Positions 1-5,781 of a DNA stretch of 13,954 bases are shown piece by piece. The stretch lies in assembly GCA_035353395.1 (NCBI GenBank), contig DAOPZL010000073.1:1-13954 (forward strand), written 5' to 3'. The translations under genes were made by a program, and so were the position numbers. Position 1 is the first letter of the stretch; each line of letters starts with the position of its first letter. This DNA comes from UBA1801 sp035353395. Lineage in GTDB: Bacteria; Acidobacteriota; Holophagae; Holophagales; Holophagaceae. The notes below the pieces were generated by a model. It had not been told where the DNA came from. It saw only the letters and a program-made list of their open reading frames with translations, and did no database searches.

Positions 1-108
1 GGGGCTCTGGATGAAGTCGTTGTAGTCCATGCCCATGGACGCCTTCATGATCTCGTTCTTGCGCGCCATGACGGCGGCGTAGGACATGTCCCGGTTCGGC
101 GCGCTCAT
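1..108 (-). CDS. ortB: 2-amino-4-oxopentanoate thiolase, beta subunit (N-terminal fragment)
   Basis: Only the first 36 codons are in the window; the gene runs off the left edge. The visible peptide begins MSAPNRDMSYAAVMARKNEI and continues to a GMDYNDF segment, which fits my recollection of the OrtB N-terminus. OrtB is the PLP-binding subunit of the thiolase that cleaves 2-amino-4-oxopentanoate with CoA to acetyl-CoA and alanine. The identification rests mainly on context: the start codon overlaps the ortA stop by four bases (ATGA, 105-108), and ord-ortA-ortB is the known gene order in ornithine-fermenting bacteria. No catalytic residue is visible in this fragment. The subunits of ornithine 4,5-aminomutase would be expected further along on the same strand, outside the window. 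Confidence 0.75.
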   Translation of the reverse strand, partial: MSAPNRDMSYAAVMARKNEIMKASMGMDYNDFIQSP

Positions 109-389
109 TGGTTGTCCCTCCTTCCGATCCTGAGGAGCTCGGGCACCGTGGGCCCGAAGCTGTGGGCGTAGCTGGGATTGACGACCTTCAGCACTCCCGT
201 GTGCTCATGCCCGATGAGGCTGCGGACTTTGACCGTATCCCCGATCGCGGCATCCTCCTGCAGGAATCCCGAGATGTGAAGGAGATAAGGGCACCTGCGC
301 GTCTCTTCCGGAAGATTGGGGGCACGCTCCTCGGGCTTGAGCAGCACCCTTTCGATCTCGACCCAGGTTCCCTTGGCGATCTTGCTCAT
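105..389 (-). CDS. ortA: 2-amino-4-oxopentanoate thiolase, alpha subunit
   Basis: A 94-residue protein, the usual size of OrtA (about 100 residues). It contains the family-typical stretch VLLKPEERAPNLPEET (residues 15-30), a middle part with GFLQEDAAIGD (41-51), and a C-terminal NPSYAHSFGPTVPELLRIGR (71-90). OrtA is the small partner of OrtB in the PLP-dependent thiolytic cleavage of 2-amino-4-oxopentanoate to acetyl-CoA and alanine in oxidative ornithine degradation. The start at 389 is chosen because AAGGA (397-401) lies seven bases upstream and the protein then matches family length; the longer open frame upstream reads through ord in another frame and is a shadow. The stop overlaps the ortB start (ATGA), so the two subunits are probably translationally coupled. 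About 146 bp separate it from ord. Confidence 0.9.
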   Translation of the reverse strand: MSKIAKGTWVEIERVLLKPEERAPNLPEETRRCPYLLHISGFLQEDAAIGDTVKVRSLIGHEHTGVLKVVNPSYAHSFGPTVPELLRIGRRDNQ

Positions 390-402
390 GGCTTGGTCCT
401 TG

Positions 403-428
403 AAAAAGGCCGCCCCGCGGAGGCGGGG
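403..428 (-). terminator. Hairpin plus T-run between ord and ortA (possible attenuator)
   Basis: Read on the minus strand, a 6-bp GC-only stem (CCCCGC/GCGGGG, 4-base loop, positions 428-413) is followed after five bases by TTTTT (407-403), shortly before the ortA ribosome binding site. An alternative 5-bp pairing CCGCC/GGCGG (426-422 with 414-410) ends only two bases from the T-run. The layout resembles a weak intrinsic terminator that could lower ortAB expression relative to ord. It is inferred from sequence only, and the T-run is short. The remaining intergenic bases (429-535) show no gene. Confidence 0.35.
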
Positions 429-535
429 GTGCGCGGAAGGTGATTCCGCGACCGGCAGGCCTCCGGGGTGCGACCGTGCTAGATGCGGAAATTCGAGACA
501 GAGCCCATCATGGCCTCGCTCACGACCGTTCCAGG

Positions 536-1591
536 TCAGTCCTGGATCTGCTCGCGCATGTCGCCCATGATGGCGCGGGGAACGGGCAGGTCGATCATGG
601 TGTGCAGGCCGGGGCGCGCATTGATGACCTGGGGGATCATGTTGATGCACATGGCGATGGTGCCGATGCCGCCGGGCACTTCGGGCTTGTTGGCCAGGTT
701 GACGTTCGGCGTGCCCTTGATGATCACATAGTCGCCCGTGTCGGTGCCCTCGAGCTGGGGCTCGATCTGCTGGGGATGGACCATCTCCACGGCCAGCTTG
801 CCGCCGACCGTCCCGAAGCCCTTCATGGTGCAGCCGGCGACGTCGCCCGGCTTCACTTCCGCGTACTTGGTCTTGCGGAGCACGTTCGAGACGATGGGGG
901 CCATCGTCTGCTCGACCGGCTTGTCGAGCTTCCAGCCGATGGCGTCGCAGATCATGTTCACGGACTCGTTGAAGCCCACGTGGCCGGCCAGGTGGCCTTC
1001 CTTGGACTTCCGGTTGAAATCCTCCAGGGAGATGCCGACGCCCTGCTCCTCCATGACCGCGGGGCCGAAGGGGGAGAGGCTGTTCACGCGCTCGGCCTTG
1101 ACGTACTCGACGTCGGTGCACGCGCCGGTCATGAGGATGACGAGGAGGTCCATGATGAGGCCGGGGTTGATGCCGGTGCCCAGGACGCTCACACCGTTCG
1201 CCTTGGCCAGGCGGTCGATCTCGGCGGCCAACTCGGGCTCCTTCGCCTTGGGATAGGACATCTCCTCCGCGGTGGAGATGACGTTGATGCCCAGCTCCAC
1301 GATCTGCTTGATCTTGCCGAAGGCGTTGCGCGTGAAGCTGTCGGTCGCCAGGAGGACCACGTCGGCGGACCCCTTGCTGACAACCTTCGCGATGTCCCCC
1401 TGGATGACCACGTCCTTCCGGTCACCCTTGGGAACGCCCAGCACCTCGAACATGCTCTTCCCCTGCCGGGCCGGATGGATGTCGCAGACACCGACGATAT
1501 CCACGCCCTTCTTGCGGAGCAGGACCTCGGCCATTCCACTTCCCATGGCGCCAAAGCCCCAGATCGCGACCTTCACGTTCTCTTTCCTCAT
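536..1591 (-). CDS. ord: 2,4-diaminopentanoate dehydrogenase
   Basis: A 351-residue protein that fits Ord, the NAD(P)-dependent enzyme that oxidatively deaminates 2,4-diaminopentanoate to 2-amino-4-oxopentanoate and ammonia in the cytoplasmic ornithine-degradation pathway. The N-terminus has the Rossmann dinucleotide loop VAIWGFGAMGSGMAE (residues 8-22) typical of the dihydrodipicolinate-reductase-like dehydrogenases. The middle has VISTAEEMSYPKAKEPELAA and VLGTGINPGLIMDLLV. The C-terminal part (GTPNVNLANKPEVPGGIGT, NARPGLHTMIDLPVPRAIMG) is characteristic of this family as I recall it. The ATG at 1591 has GGAGAAG nine bases or so upstream. The downstream partners ortA and ortB on the same strand make the assignment much stronger. 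The promoter and any operator should lie in the AT-rich region to the right (1592-1860). Confidence 0.92.
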   Translation of the reverse strand: MRKENVKVAIWGFGAMGSGMAEVLLRKKGVDIVGVCDIHPARQGKSMFEVLGVPKGDRKDVVIQGDIAKVVSKGSADVVLLATDSFTRNAFGKIKQIVELGINVISTAEEMSYPKAKEPELAAEIDRLAKANGVSVLGTGINPGLIMDLLVILMTGACTDVEYVKAERVNSLSPFGPAVMEEQGVGISLEDFNRKSKEGHLAGHVGFNESVNMICDAIGWKLDKPVEQTMAPIVSNVLRKTKYAEVKPGDVAGCTMKGFGTVGGKLAVEMVHPQQIEPQLEGTDTGDYVIIKGTPNVNLANKPEVPGGIGTIAMCINMIPQVINARPGLHTMIDLPVPRAIMGDMREQIQD

Positions 1592-1678
1592 GACGCTTCT
1601 CCAATCCGGACCACCGGGTGACGCCGCCTGCGCCCTAGAACCCAGGCGATCGACGGCTGCTGAATCGATGGCTCAAGG

Positions 1679-1695
1679 ATGCCACATCCTGGCAT
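1679..1695. promoter_or_regulatory. Perfect inverted repeat, candidate operator of the ord operon
   Basis: ATGCCA-N5-TGGCAT is a perfect 6+6 palindrome, 88 bp upstream of the ord start codon and at the edge of the AT-rich island. A second, overlapping palindrome GGAT-N5-ATCC covers 1677-1689. The size and spacing fit a site for a dimeric regulator. Because it lies between the possible promoter (1707-1733) and ord, it could act as a repressor site. No regulator gene is in the window, so the binding protein is unknown. Confidence 0.4.
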
Positions 1696-1706
1696 GGTTG
1701 GAAGAG

Positions 1707-1733
1707 ATAACATTTATCCAAAAATTTTGTTAA
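1707..1733 (-). promoter_or_regulatory. Possible promoter for ord-ortA-ortB
   Basis: On the minus strand TTAACA (1733-1728; five of six matches to TTGACA) and TGTTAT (1712-1707; four of six matches to TATAAT) are separated by 15 bp, one or two bases shorter than usual. The AT-rich DNA upstream could supply an UP-element-like contribution. In DNA this AT-rich, chance matches are common, so this is a tentative call. Confidence 0.25.
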
Positions 1734-1860
1734 TGAAAAATTTTATTCTTTTCATTCGAAAAATCCTTCGTATTCCATACAAATTCCAAGCAAATATTTA
1801 ATAGAATAATATTTTCCATTTTTTATGTTAACGAAAAATATTTATGCATTTTTTCACATA
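1711..1860. other. AT-rich island (about 20% GC) between ord and the protease gene
   Basis: By my count only 30 of these 150 bases are G or C, against clearly GC-rich coding DNA on both sides. The stretch is full of A- and T-tracts, which would favour curved, easily melted DNA. It contains two copies of a 13-mer in direct orientation with one mismatch, GTTAAYGAAAAAT, at 1729-1741 and 1827-1839, 98 bp apart. No open reading frame here looks like a protein. Its position upstream of ord suggests a regulatory region, perhaps with multiple protein-binding sites; acquired DNA is another possibility. Confidence 0.6.
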
Positions 1861-2118
1861 AACCCTTGTCGCGAGCATATCTCCATCCACTGCCTCCCAG
1901 ACAGCCCCCACCTGGATCCATCCCAGCACCCGTCGGCCCCATGGAGGCCCCATGTCCAGTGGAGTCTCGATGTCCTCGCGGCACGTCGAGCCGGAAAACC
2001 GCAGGGAGGTCTTCGGGGCCGCGGCAGGCGCATCGCCCATGGCGCTGCACGATTTGCGTTCCCCCGGGCCTTCCCGCGGATCCATATTTGAAGGATCGGT
2101 ATCCCTGCGGGAGTTCCC
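1861..2118. other. Non-coding stretch upstream of the protease gene
   Basis: This GC-rich piece completes the 527-bp gap between ord and the protease gene. Open frames cross it on both strands but none has recognisable protein character, and the minus-strand ones only continue as shadows of the protease gene. I could not find a convincing -35/-10 pair for the protease gene. Confidence 0.5.
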
Positions 2119-3204
2119 ATGCGAAGAGCCGCGATCGTCACCCTCCTGGTCTGCACGGGCGTGCTCGTGGGGTGGTGCAGCAGCCAGGCGATCCTGCACC
2201 AGCCCGCCTCCCCGCGGCCCATCGCCGAGCGGGGACCGCTCCTCCCCGAGGAGCAGGTCTTCATCAACCGGTTCAAGGAGGCCAGGCCCTCCGTGGTCTA
2301 CATCACCTCCATCGCCTACCGGCAGGACTGGTTCAGCCTCGACGTCCAGGCCGTGCCCACCGGGACGGGCACCGGCTTCCTCTGGGACGACCAGGGGCAC
2401 GTGGTCACGAACTACCACGTCATCGAGCAGGCCCAGGAGCTGGCGGTCACCCTCAGCGACCACAGCACCCACAAGGCCGAGGTGGTCGGGCTCGCGCCGG
2501 AGAAGGATCTCGCCGTCCTGCGGCTCCTGACCCGCCCGGCCCAGCTCAGGCCGATTCCCCTGGGCACCAGTTCGGACCTGCAGGTGGGCCAGCGGGTGCT
2601 CGCCATCGGGAACCCCTTCGGGCTCGACCAGACCCTCACCACCGGGGTCGTCTCGGCCCTGGGCCGGGAGATCCAGAGCGCCACCCGGCGGAGGATCTCC
2701 GGCGTCATCCAGACGGACGCCGCCATCAACCCGGGCAACTCGGGAGGTCCGCTGCTCGACACTTCGGGACGGCTCATCGGCGTGAACACGGCCATCCAGA
2801 GCACCTCGGGAAGCAGCGCCGGCATCGGGTTCGCCGTGCCGGTGGACACCGTCAACCGGGTCGTGCCCCAGCTCATCTCGCGGGGAAGGACCGCCCGGCC
2901 CGACCCGGGGTTCGATCCTCTGCCGGAATCCTACCGTTCCTACTTCAACGCGCCGGAGGGCGTCATCGTGCTGCAGGTGCGCGATGGCGGCGCCGCCGAC
3001 AGGGCGGGCCTGCAGGGGATCGCGAGATCCGGCAACCGCTACGTCCTGGGAGACGTCATCCTGTCGGTGAACGGCAAGGCCACCCCCGACCACGATCGTT
3101 TCCTGGACGCCCTCGAGGCCGAACCCATGGGCGGAACGGTCCAGCTCGAGATCTTCCGGCGGGGCCGGAAGCTCCGGATCCCCCTGAAGCTCGTGCCGTC
3201 CTAG
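2119..3204 (+). CDS. HtrA/DegP-type trypsin-like serine protease with one PDZ domain
   Basis: A 361-residue protein of the S1C (HtrA) family, which degrades or refolds damaged proteins in the cell envelope. Residues 5-20 form a hydrophobic segment, either a Sec signal or an N-terminal anchor; the Trp before Cys20 argues against a lipobox. The protease domain shows the complete catalytic triad: His100 in TNYHVIE, Asp130 in EKDLAVL and Ser208 in NPGNSGGP. The GIGFAVPVDTV motif (236-246) is also typical of the family. A single PDZ domain follows at about 275-355 (GVIVLQV, GDVILSVNG), giving DegS/HtrA-like rather than two-PDZ DegP architecture. The ATG at 2119 has GGGAG six bases upstream. It stands alone: ord diverges from it, and the next gene converges on it after 21 bp. 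Confidence 0.93.
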   Translation: MRRAAIVTLLVCTGVLVGWCSSQAILHQPASPRPIAERGPLLPEEQVFINRFKEARPSVVYITSIAYRQDWFSLDVQAVPTGTGTGFLWDDQGHVVTNYHVIEQAQELAVTLSDHSTHKAEVVGLAPEKDLAVLRLLTRPAQLRPIPLGTSSDLQVGQRVLAIGNPFGLDQTLTTGVVSALGREIQSATRRRISGVIQTDAAINPGNSGGPLLDTSGRLIGVNTAIQSTSGSSAGIGFAVPVDTVNRVVPQLISRGRTARPDPGFDPLPESYRSYFNAPEGVIVLQVRDGGAADRAGLQGIARSGNRYVLGDVILSVNGKATPDHDRFLDALEAEPMGGTVQLEIFRRGRKLRIPLKLVPS

Positions 3205-3225
3205 ACACCCTCCGGCCAGGATCGC

Positions 3226-3723
3226 TCAGGGAGTCCCCAGGCGGGCCTCGATCCGCTCGACGGCCCTGGCCGCCTGCGCGTAGCCCGCGTTCTCCTCCAG
3301 GGCCGCACGGTAGTGCTCGAGCGCAGCCTCCAGGCGCCCCTGGGCTTCGCAGACGCGGCCGAGGTTGAAGCGGGGGAAGCAGTAGTTCTCGTAGCGCTTG
3401 GCCTTCAGCGCCATCTTCAGCCATGGGACGGCGTCGTCCAGCTGGCCCATCTCGATGTAGTAGGCCCCGATGTCGTTGTAAGGGTTCCCGAACTCCGGAT
3501 CCAGGTCGATGGCCCTCTGGCAGTCGGCGATGGCCGCCGGGAAGTCCGGGGCAGGCCCGCCGGAACGCGCCCAGCCCCGGAAGGTATAGGCCTCCGCCGT
3601 GGGAAAGACCGCGAGGGACTGGCCGTAGAGCTCGATCGCCCGGTCGAGTTCGCCCTTCATGTGGTGCTGGTAGGCCCTCCCGACCAGGTCCATGGCTTCC
3701 TGTCTCTTCTCTTCACGGCTCAC
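3226..3723 (-). CDS. Small tetratricopeptide-repeat protein
   Basis: A 165-residue soluble protein made almost entirely of TPR helices; there is no signal peptide or membrane segment. TPR-like units are seen at about 15-45 (GELDRAIELYGQSLAVFPT), 53-85 (AAIADCQRAIDLDPEFGNPY), 87-118 (IEMGQLDDAVPWLKMALKAK) and 121-155 (NLGRVCEAQGRLEAALEHYR). The DPEFGNPYNDIGAYYIE stretch is very conserved in a widespread family of small bacterial TPR proteins of unknown role. TPRs mediate protein-protein contacts, so a scaffold role is likely, but the partner is unknown. I chose the GTG at 3723 because GAGGTGG (3732-3726) precedes it; an ATG at 3693 and a GTG at 3729 are alternatives. It converges on the protease gene and diverges from the larger TPR gene. 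Confidence 0.8.
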   Translation of the reverse strand: MSREEKRQEAMDLVGRAYQHHMKGELDRAIELYGQSLAVFPTAEAYTFRGWARSGGPAPDFPAAIADCQRAIDLDPEFGNPYNDIGAYYIEMGQLDDAVPWLKMALKAKRYENYCFPRFNLGRVCEAQGRLEAALEHYRAALEENAGYAQAARAVERIEARLGTP

Positions 3724-3738
3724 GGCCACCTCGGAAAC

Positions 3739-3809
3739 CCAAGGATAGATCAACCAGGCTTCCGGGACGCTGGAATGCCCCCACCCGGAACAGGGCCCGG
3801 CTATCCTGG
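3739..3809. promoter_or_regulatory. Divergent promoter region with mirrored TATCCT boxes
   Basis: The 90-bp gap between the two divergent TPR genes carries an imperfect inverted repeat, CCAAGGATAG (3739-3748) and CTATCCTGG (3801-3809). Each arm contains a -10-like TATCCT pointing towards its own gene: on the minus strand at 3747-3742, eighteen bases before the GTG, and on the plus strand at 3802-3807, six bases before the ATG. The plus-strand spacing is what a leaderless transcript would need, and that gene lacks a good ribosome binding site. No -35 element is recognisable on either side. An operator function of the repeat is equally possible. Confidence 0.35.
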
Positions 3810-3813
3810 TTCC

Positions 3814-5673
3814 ATGGACACGGAAATCCCGGGAACCTACTGCCAGAACTGCTTCACCTGGAATCCGGGGGAGCGGGAAACCTGCCGGAAGTGCGGGACG
3901 CGCCTGCTCATCGTCACGGGGGACCAGGGCTGGGAGGAAGAGGAGAGCGACGAGAACGCGGGCGACGACCTGGACGAGCATCTCCTGGAGCGGATCACCG
4001 GCCTCGAGGAGAACCTGCGCCGGATCGAGACCTACCTGGAGACGGTCTCGGACCAGCTGGGCAGGCTCGAGCGCTCCGAGGTCATGCTCCGCAACGGGCT
4101 GATGTCCCTGGTGCAGCAGATGGAGGAGCGGGGCCAGCTGGATGGCCAGGCCTTCTCCACCCGCTGGGAGGAGCTGGTCGAGGAGAACCTGCAGCTGATC
4201 AGCGCCAGGGAGCTCTTCACCCGCTACCGGGCCAGGATCCTGCCCATCGCCAAGCCCCGGTCCATGTCCCAGCTGAGGCGCGCCCTCCTGGAGACCTCCG
4301 CCCTGCTGGACTCCGCCCAGCTCGCCGAGGCGGCCCAGCGCCTCGCCCAGGCCCTTGCCCTGGATCCCAAGAACTACGAACTGGTCTTCACCGTGGCCGC
4401 CCTGAAGGAAGTCGCCCAGGATTTCGAGGAATCGGAGAACCTGGCCAAGCGCGTGGTCCAGCTCAGTCCGAGGCATTTCGAGGCCTGGATGCTCCTGGCG
4501 AAAGTCCTGAAGGACGAACCCGGCCGGGTGGACGAGGCCATCGAGGCCCTCCGGAAGGCCATCGAACTGCGGCCCGACGAGGCGGAACCGAAGATCCAGC
4601 TCTGCGAGCTGCTGCTCGACGAGGAGGACCTCCAGGGCGCCCTGGAAGCCGCCGGCGACGCCCTGAACATCCAGCGGGACGGGGATACCCTCTCCCTCAT
4701 GGGCGAGGTGCTCCTGGCCCGGGGGGAAGCCGCCAAGGCCGTCGCGGTGCTCAAGGAGGCCTCGGGACACGTGCCCGGCGACCTCATGGTCCGGGAGCTC
4801 CTGGCCGAGGGCTACATCCTTGGAAACGAGCGAGCCAAGGCCTTCTCGATCCTGGAGGACCTCCTCCGCCAGCATCCGGGCGACCCGGACCTGCTGCTGC
4901 TCCTGGACGCCGAGAACCCCGCCCAGCTGCGCTCCGCCCGGGGCGGGAAGGCGGAAGCCCGGTTCCTGCTGGACGATGCCGAGGACTGGCTGAAGGAGGG
5001 CAATCTCGCCGAGGCGGAAGTGGCCTTGAAGAAGGCCCGCCGCAAGGACCAGAGCGAGCGGGCCGACTGGATCGAGCTCCAGATCGCCGCGAAGAGGCAC
5101 ACGAAGACCGCCATTCCGAAGGCGCTGACCTTCGCGGCCTCCAGCCGCCATCCGAGGCTCTGCTTCCAGGCGCTGCGCCTCGCTGTGGATCCCCTGATGG
5201 AACAGGAGAACGAGGCCGCCATCATGAAGGCGCTGGACACCTTCCTGAAGGCCCATCCCAAGAGCAGCGGAGCCTGGGAAGCGGCCATCATCCGCCAGGC
5301 CTACCGCCTCATGAACGGCAAGGTGGGCCAGGAGGACCTCGCCGAGGTGAGGCGCCTCCAGGCGAGCCCCCTCCCCGGCCAGGAAGCCCGGGCCCGGACC
5401 CTGCTCGGGCAGTACCTGATGGAGATGCGCAAGCCGGAAGAAGTCGTGGAACTCATCGAGCCGGTCCTCAAGTCCGAGCCCACGATCATCAACCACTTCC
5501 AGCTCGGCACGGCCCTGGCGGCCCTGGGCGAGCGGGAGGACGCCCTCCAGACCCTCCAGGACGGACTCGAAGCCGTTCCCGGGGACCTGGCCGAAGCCCA
5601 GGTGAACCTCCTGAAGAGCAAGATGCAGGCCCTGGTCAAGGACCTGGAGAAGACTCCCGAAGCCTCCACGTAG
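3814..5673 (+). CDS. Zinc-ribbon, coiled-coil and TPR protein of unknown function
   Basis: A 619-residue cytoplasmic-looking protein without signal peptide. The N-terminus has a CxxC-N10-CxxC zinc ribbon (Cys10, Cys13, Cys24, Cys27). Then comes an acidic linker (40-56) and a probable coiled coil (about 57-108, rich in Leu, Glu and Arg). TPR-like helical repeats run from about 152 to 355, e.g. AQALALDPKNYEL, VDEAIEALRKAIELRPDEAE and EDLLRQHPGDPDL. A further helical region follows at 370-619, again with TPR-like units. I do not recognise a named family; the architecture suggests a protein-interaction scaffold or adaptor. The ATG at 3814 has no clear ribosome binding site; an in-frame ATG at 3775 is the alternative, but translation from 3814 puts the zinc ribbon at the very N-terminus. 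It diverges from the small TPR gene and ends 108 bp before sufB. Confidence 0.8.
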   Translation: MDTEIPGTYCQNCFTWNPGERETCRKCGTRLLIVTGDQGWEEEESDENAGDDLDEHLLERITGLEENLRRIETYLETVSDQLGRLERSEVMLRNGLMSLVQQMEERGQLDGQAFSTRWEELVEENLQLISARELFTRYRARILPIAKPRSMSQLRRALLETSALLDSAQLAEAAQRLAQALALDPKNYELVFTVAALKEVAQDFEESENLAKRVVQLSPRHFEAWMLLAKVLKDEPGRVDEAIEALRKAIELRPDEAEPKIQLCELLLDEEDLQGALEAAGDALNIQRDGDTLSLMGEVLLARGEAAKAVAVLKEASGHVPGDLMVRELLAEGYILGNERAKAFSILEDLLRQHPGDPDLLLLLDAENPAQLRSARGGKAEARFLLDDAEDWLKEGNLAEAEVALKKARRKDQSERADWIELQIAAKRHTKTAIPKALTFAASSRHPRLCFQALRLAVDPLMEQENEAAIMKALDTFLKAHPKSSGAWEAAIIRQAYRLMNGKVGQEDLAEVRRLQASPLPGQEARARTLLGQYLMEMRKPEEVVELIEPVLKSEPTIINHFQLGTALAALGEREDALQTLQDGLEAVPGDLAEAQVNLLKSKMQALVKDLEKTPEAST

Positions 5674-5726
5674 CGGGACGGCGGGCTTCCATCACAAGTC
5701 GATCCCCAGGTTCCTTCCAGGCGATT

Positions 5727-5761
5727 TCCAATGTTGACTTTTTTGGTATGGATTGGACAAT
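5727..5761 (+). promoter_or_regulatory. Promoter and possible operator of the suf operon
   Basis: TTGACT (5734-5739) and GACAAT (5756-5761) are spaced by 16 bp, matching five and four of six sigma-70 consensus bases. A dyad TCCAAT (5727-5732)/ATTGGA (5752-5757) brackets the -35 element and touches the -10, a position from which a repressor could block RNA polymerase. Suf operons are often controlled by Rrf2-family (IscR/SufR) repressors, but no such gene is in the window and the site does not clearly match an IscR box. The start codon of sufB is 20 bp downstream. Confidence 0.5.
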
Positions 5762-5781
5762 AGGGGGCGACGGGAGCAGCC

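Noticed and set aside
1677..1700. Possible sigma-54 promoter (TGGCAT on the minus strand)
   Set aside because: The spacing to the required GC dinucleotide does not fit GG-N10-GC; the TGGCAT belongs to the palindrome.
1828..3093. Long minus-strand open frame of 421 codons antisense to the protease gene
   Set aside because: It lies opposite a gene with a complete catalytic triad and PDZ domain; its translation is a low-complexity Gly/Asp/Arg-rich shadow caused by GC3 bias.
3724..5496. Minus-strand open frame continuing upstream of the small TPR gene
   Set aside because: The upstream 590 codons are the antisense shadow of the zinc-ribbon/TPR gene; only the C-terminal 165 residues are TPR-like and have a ribosome binding site.
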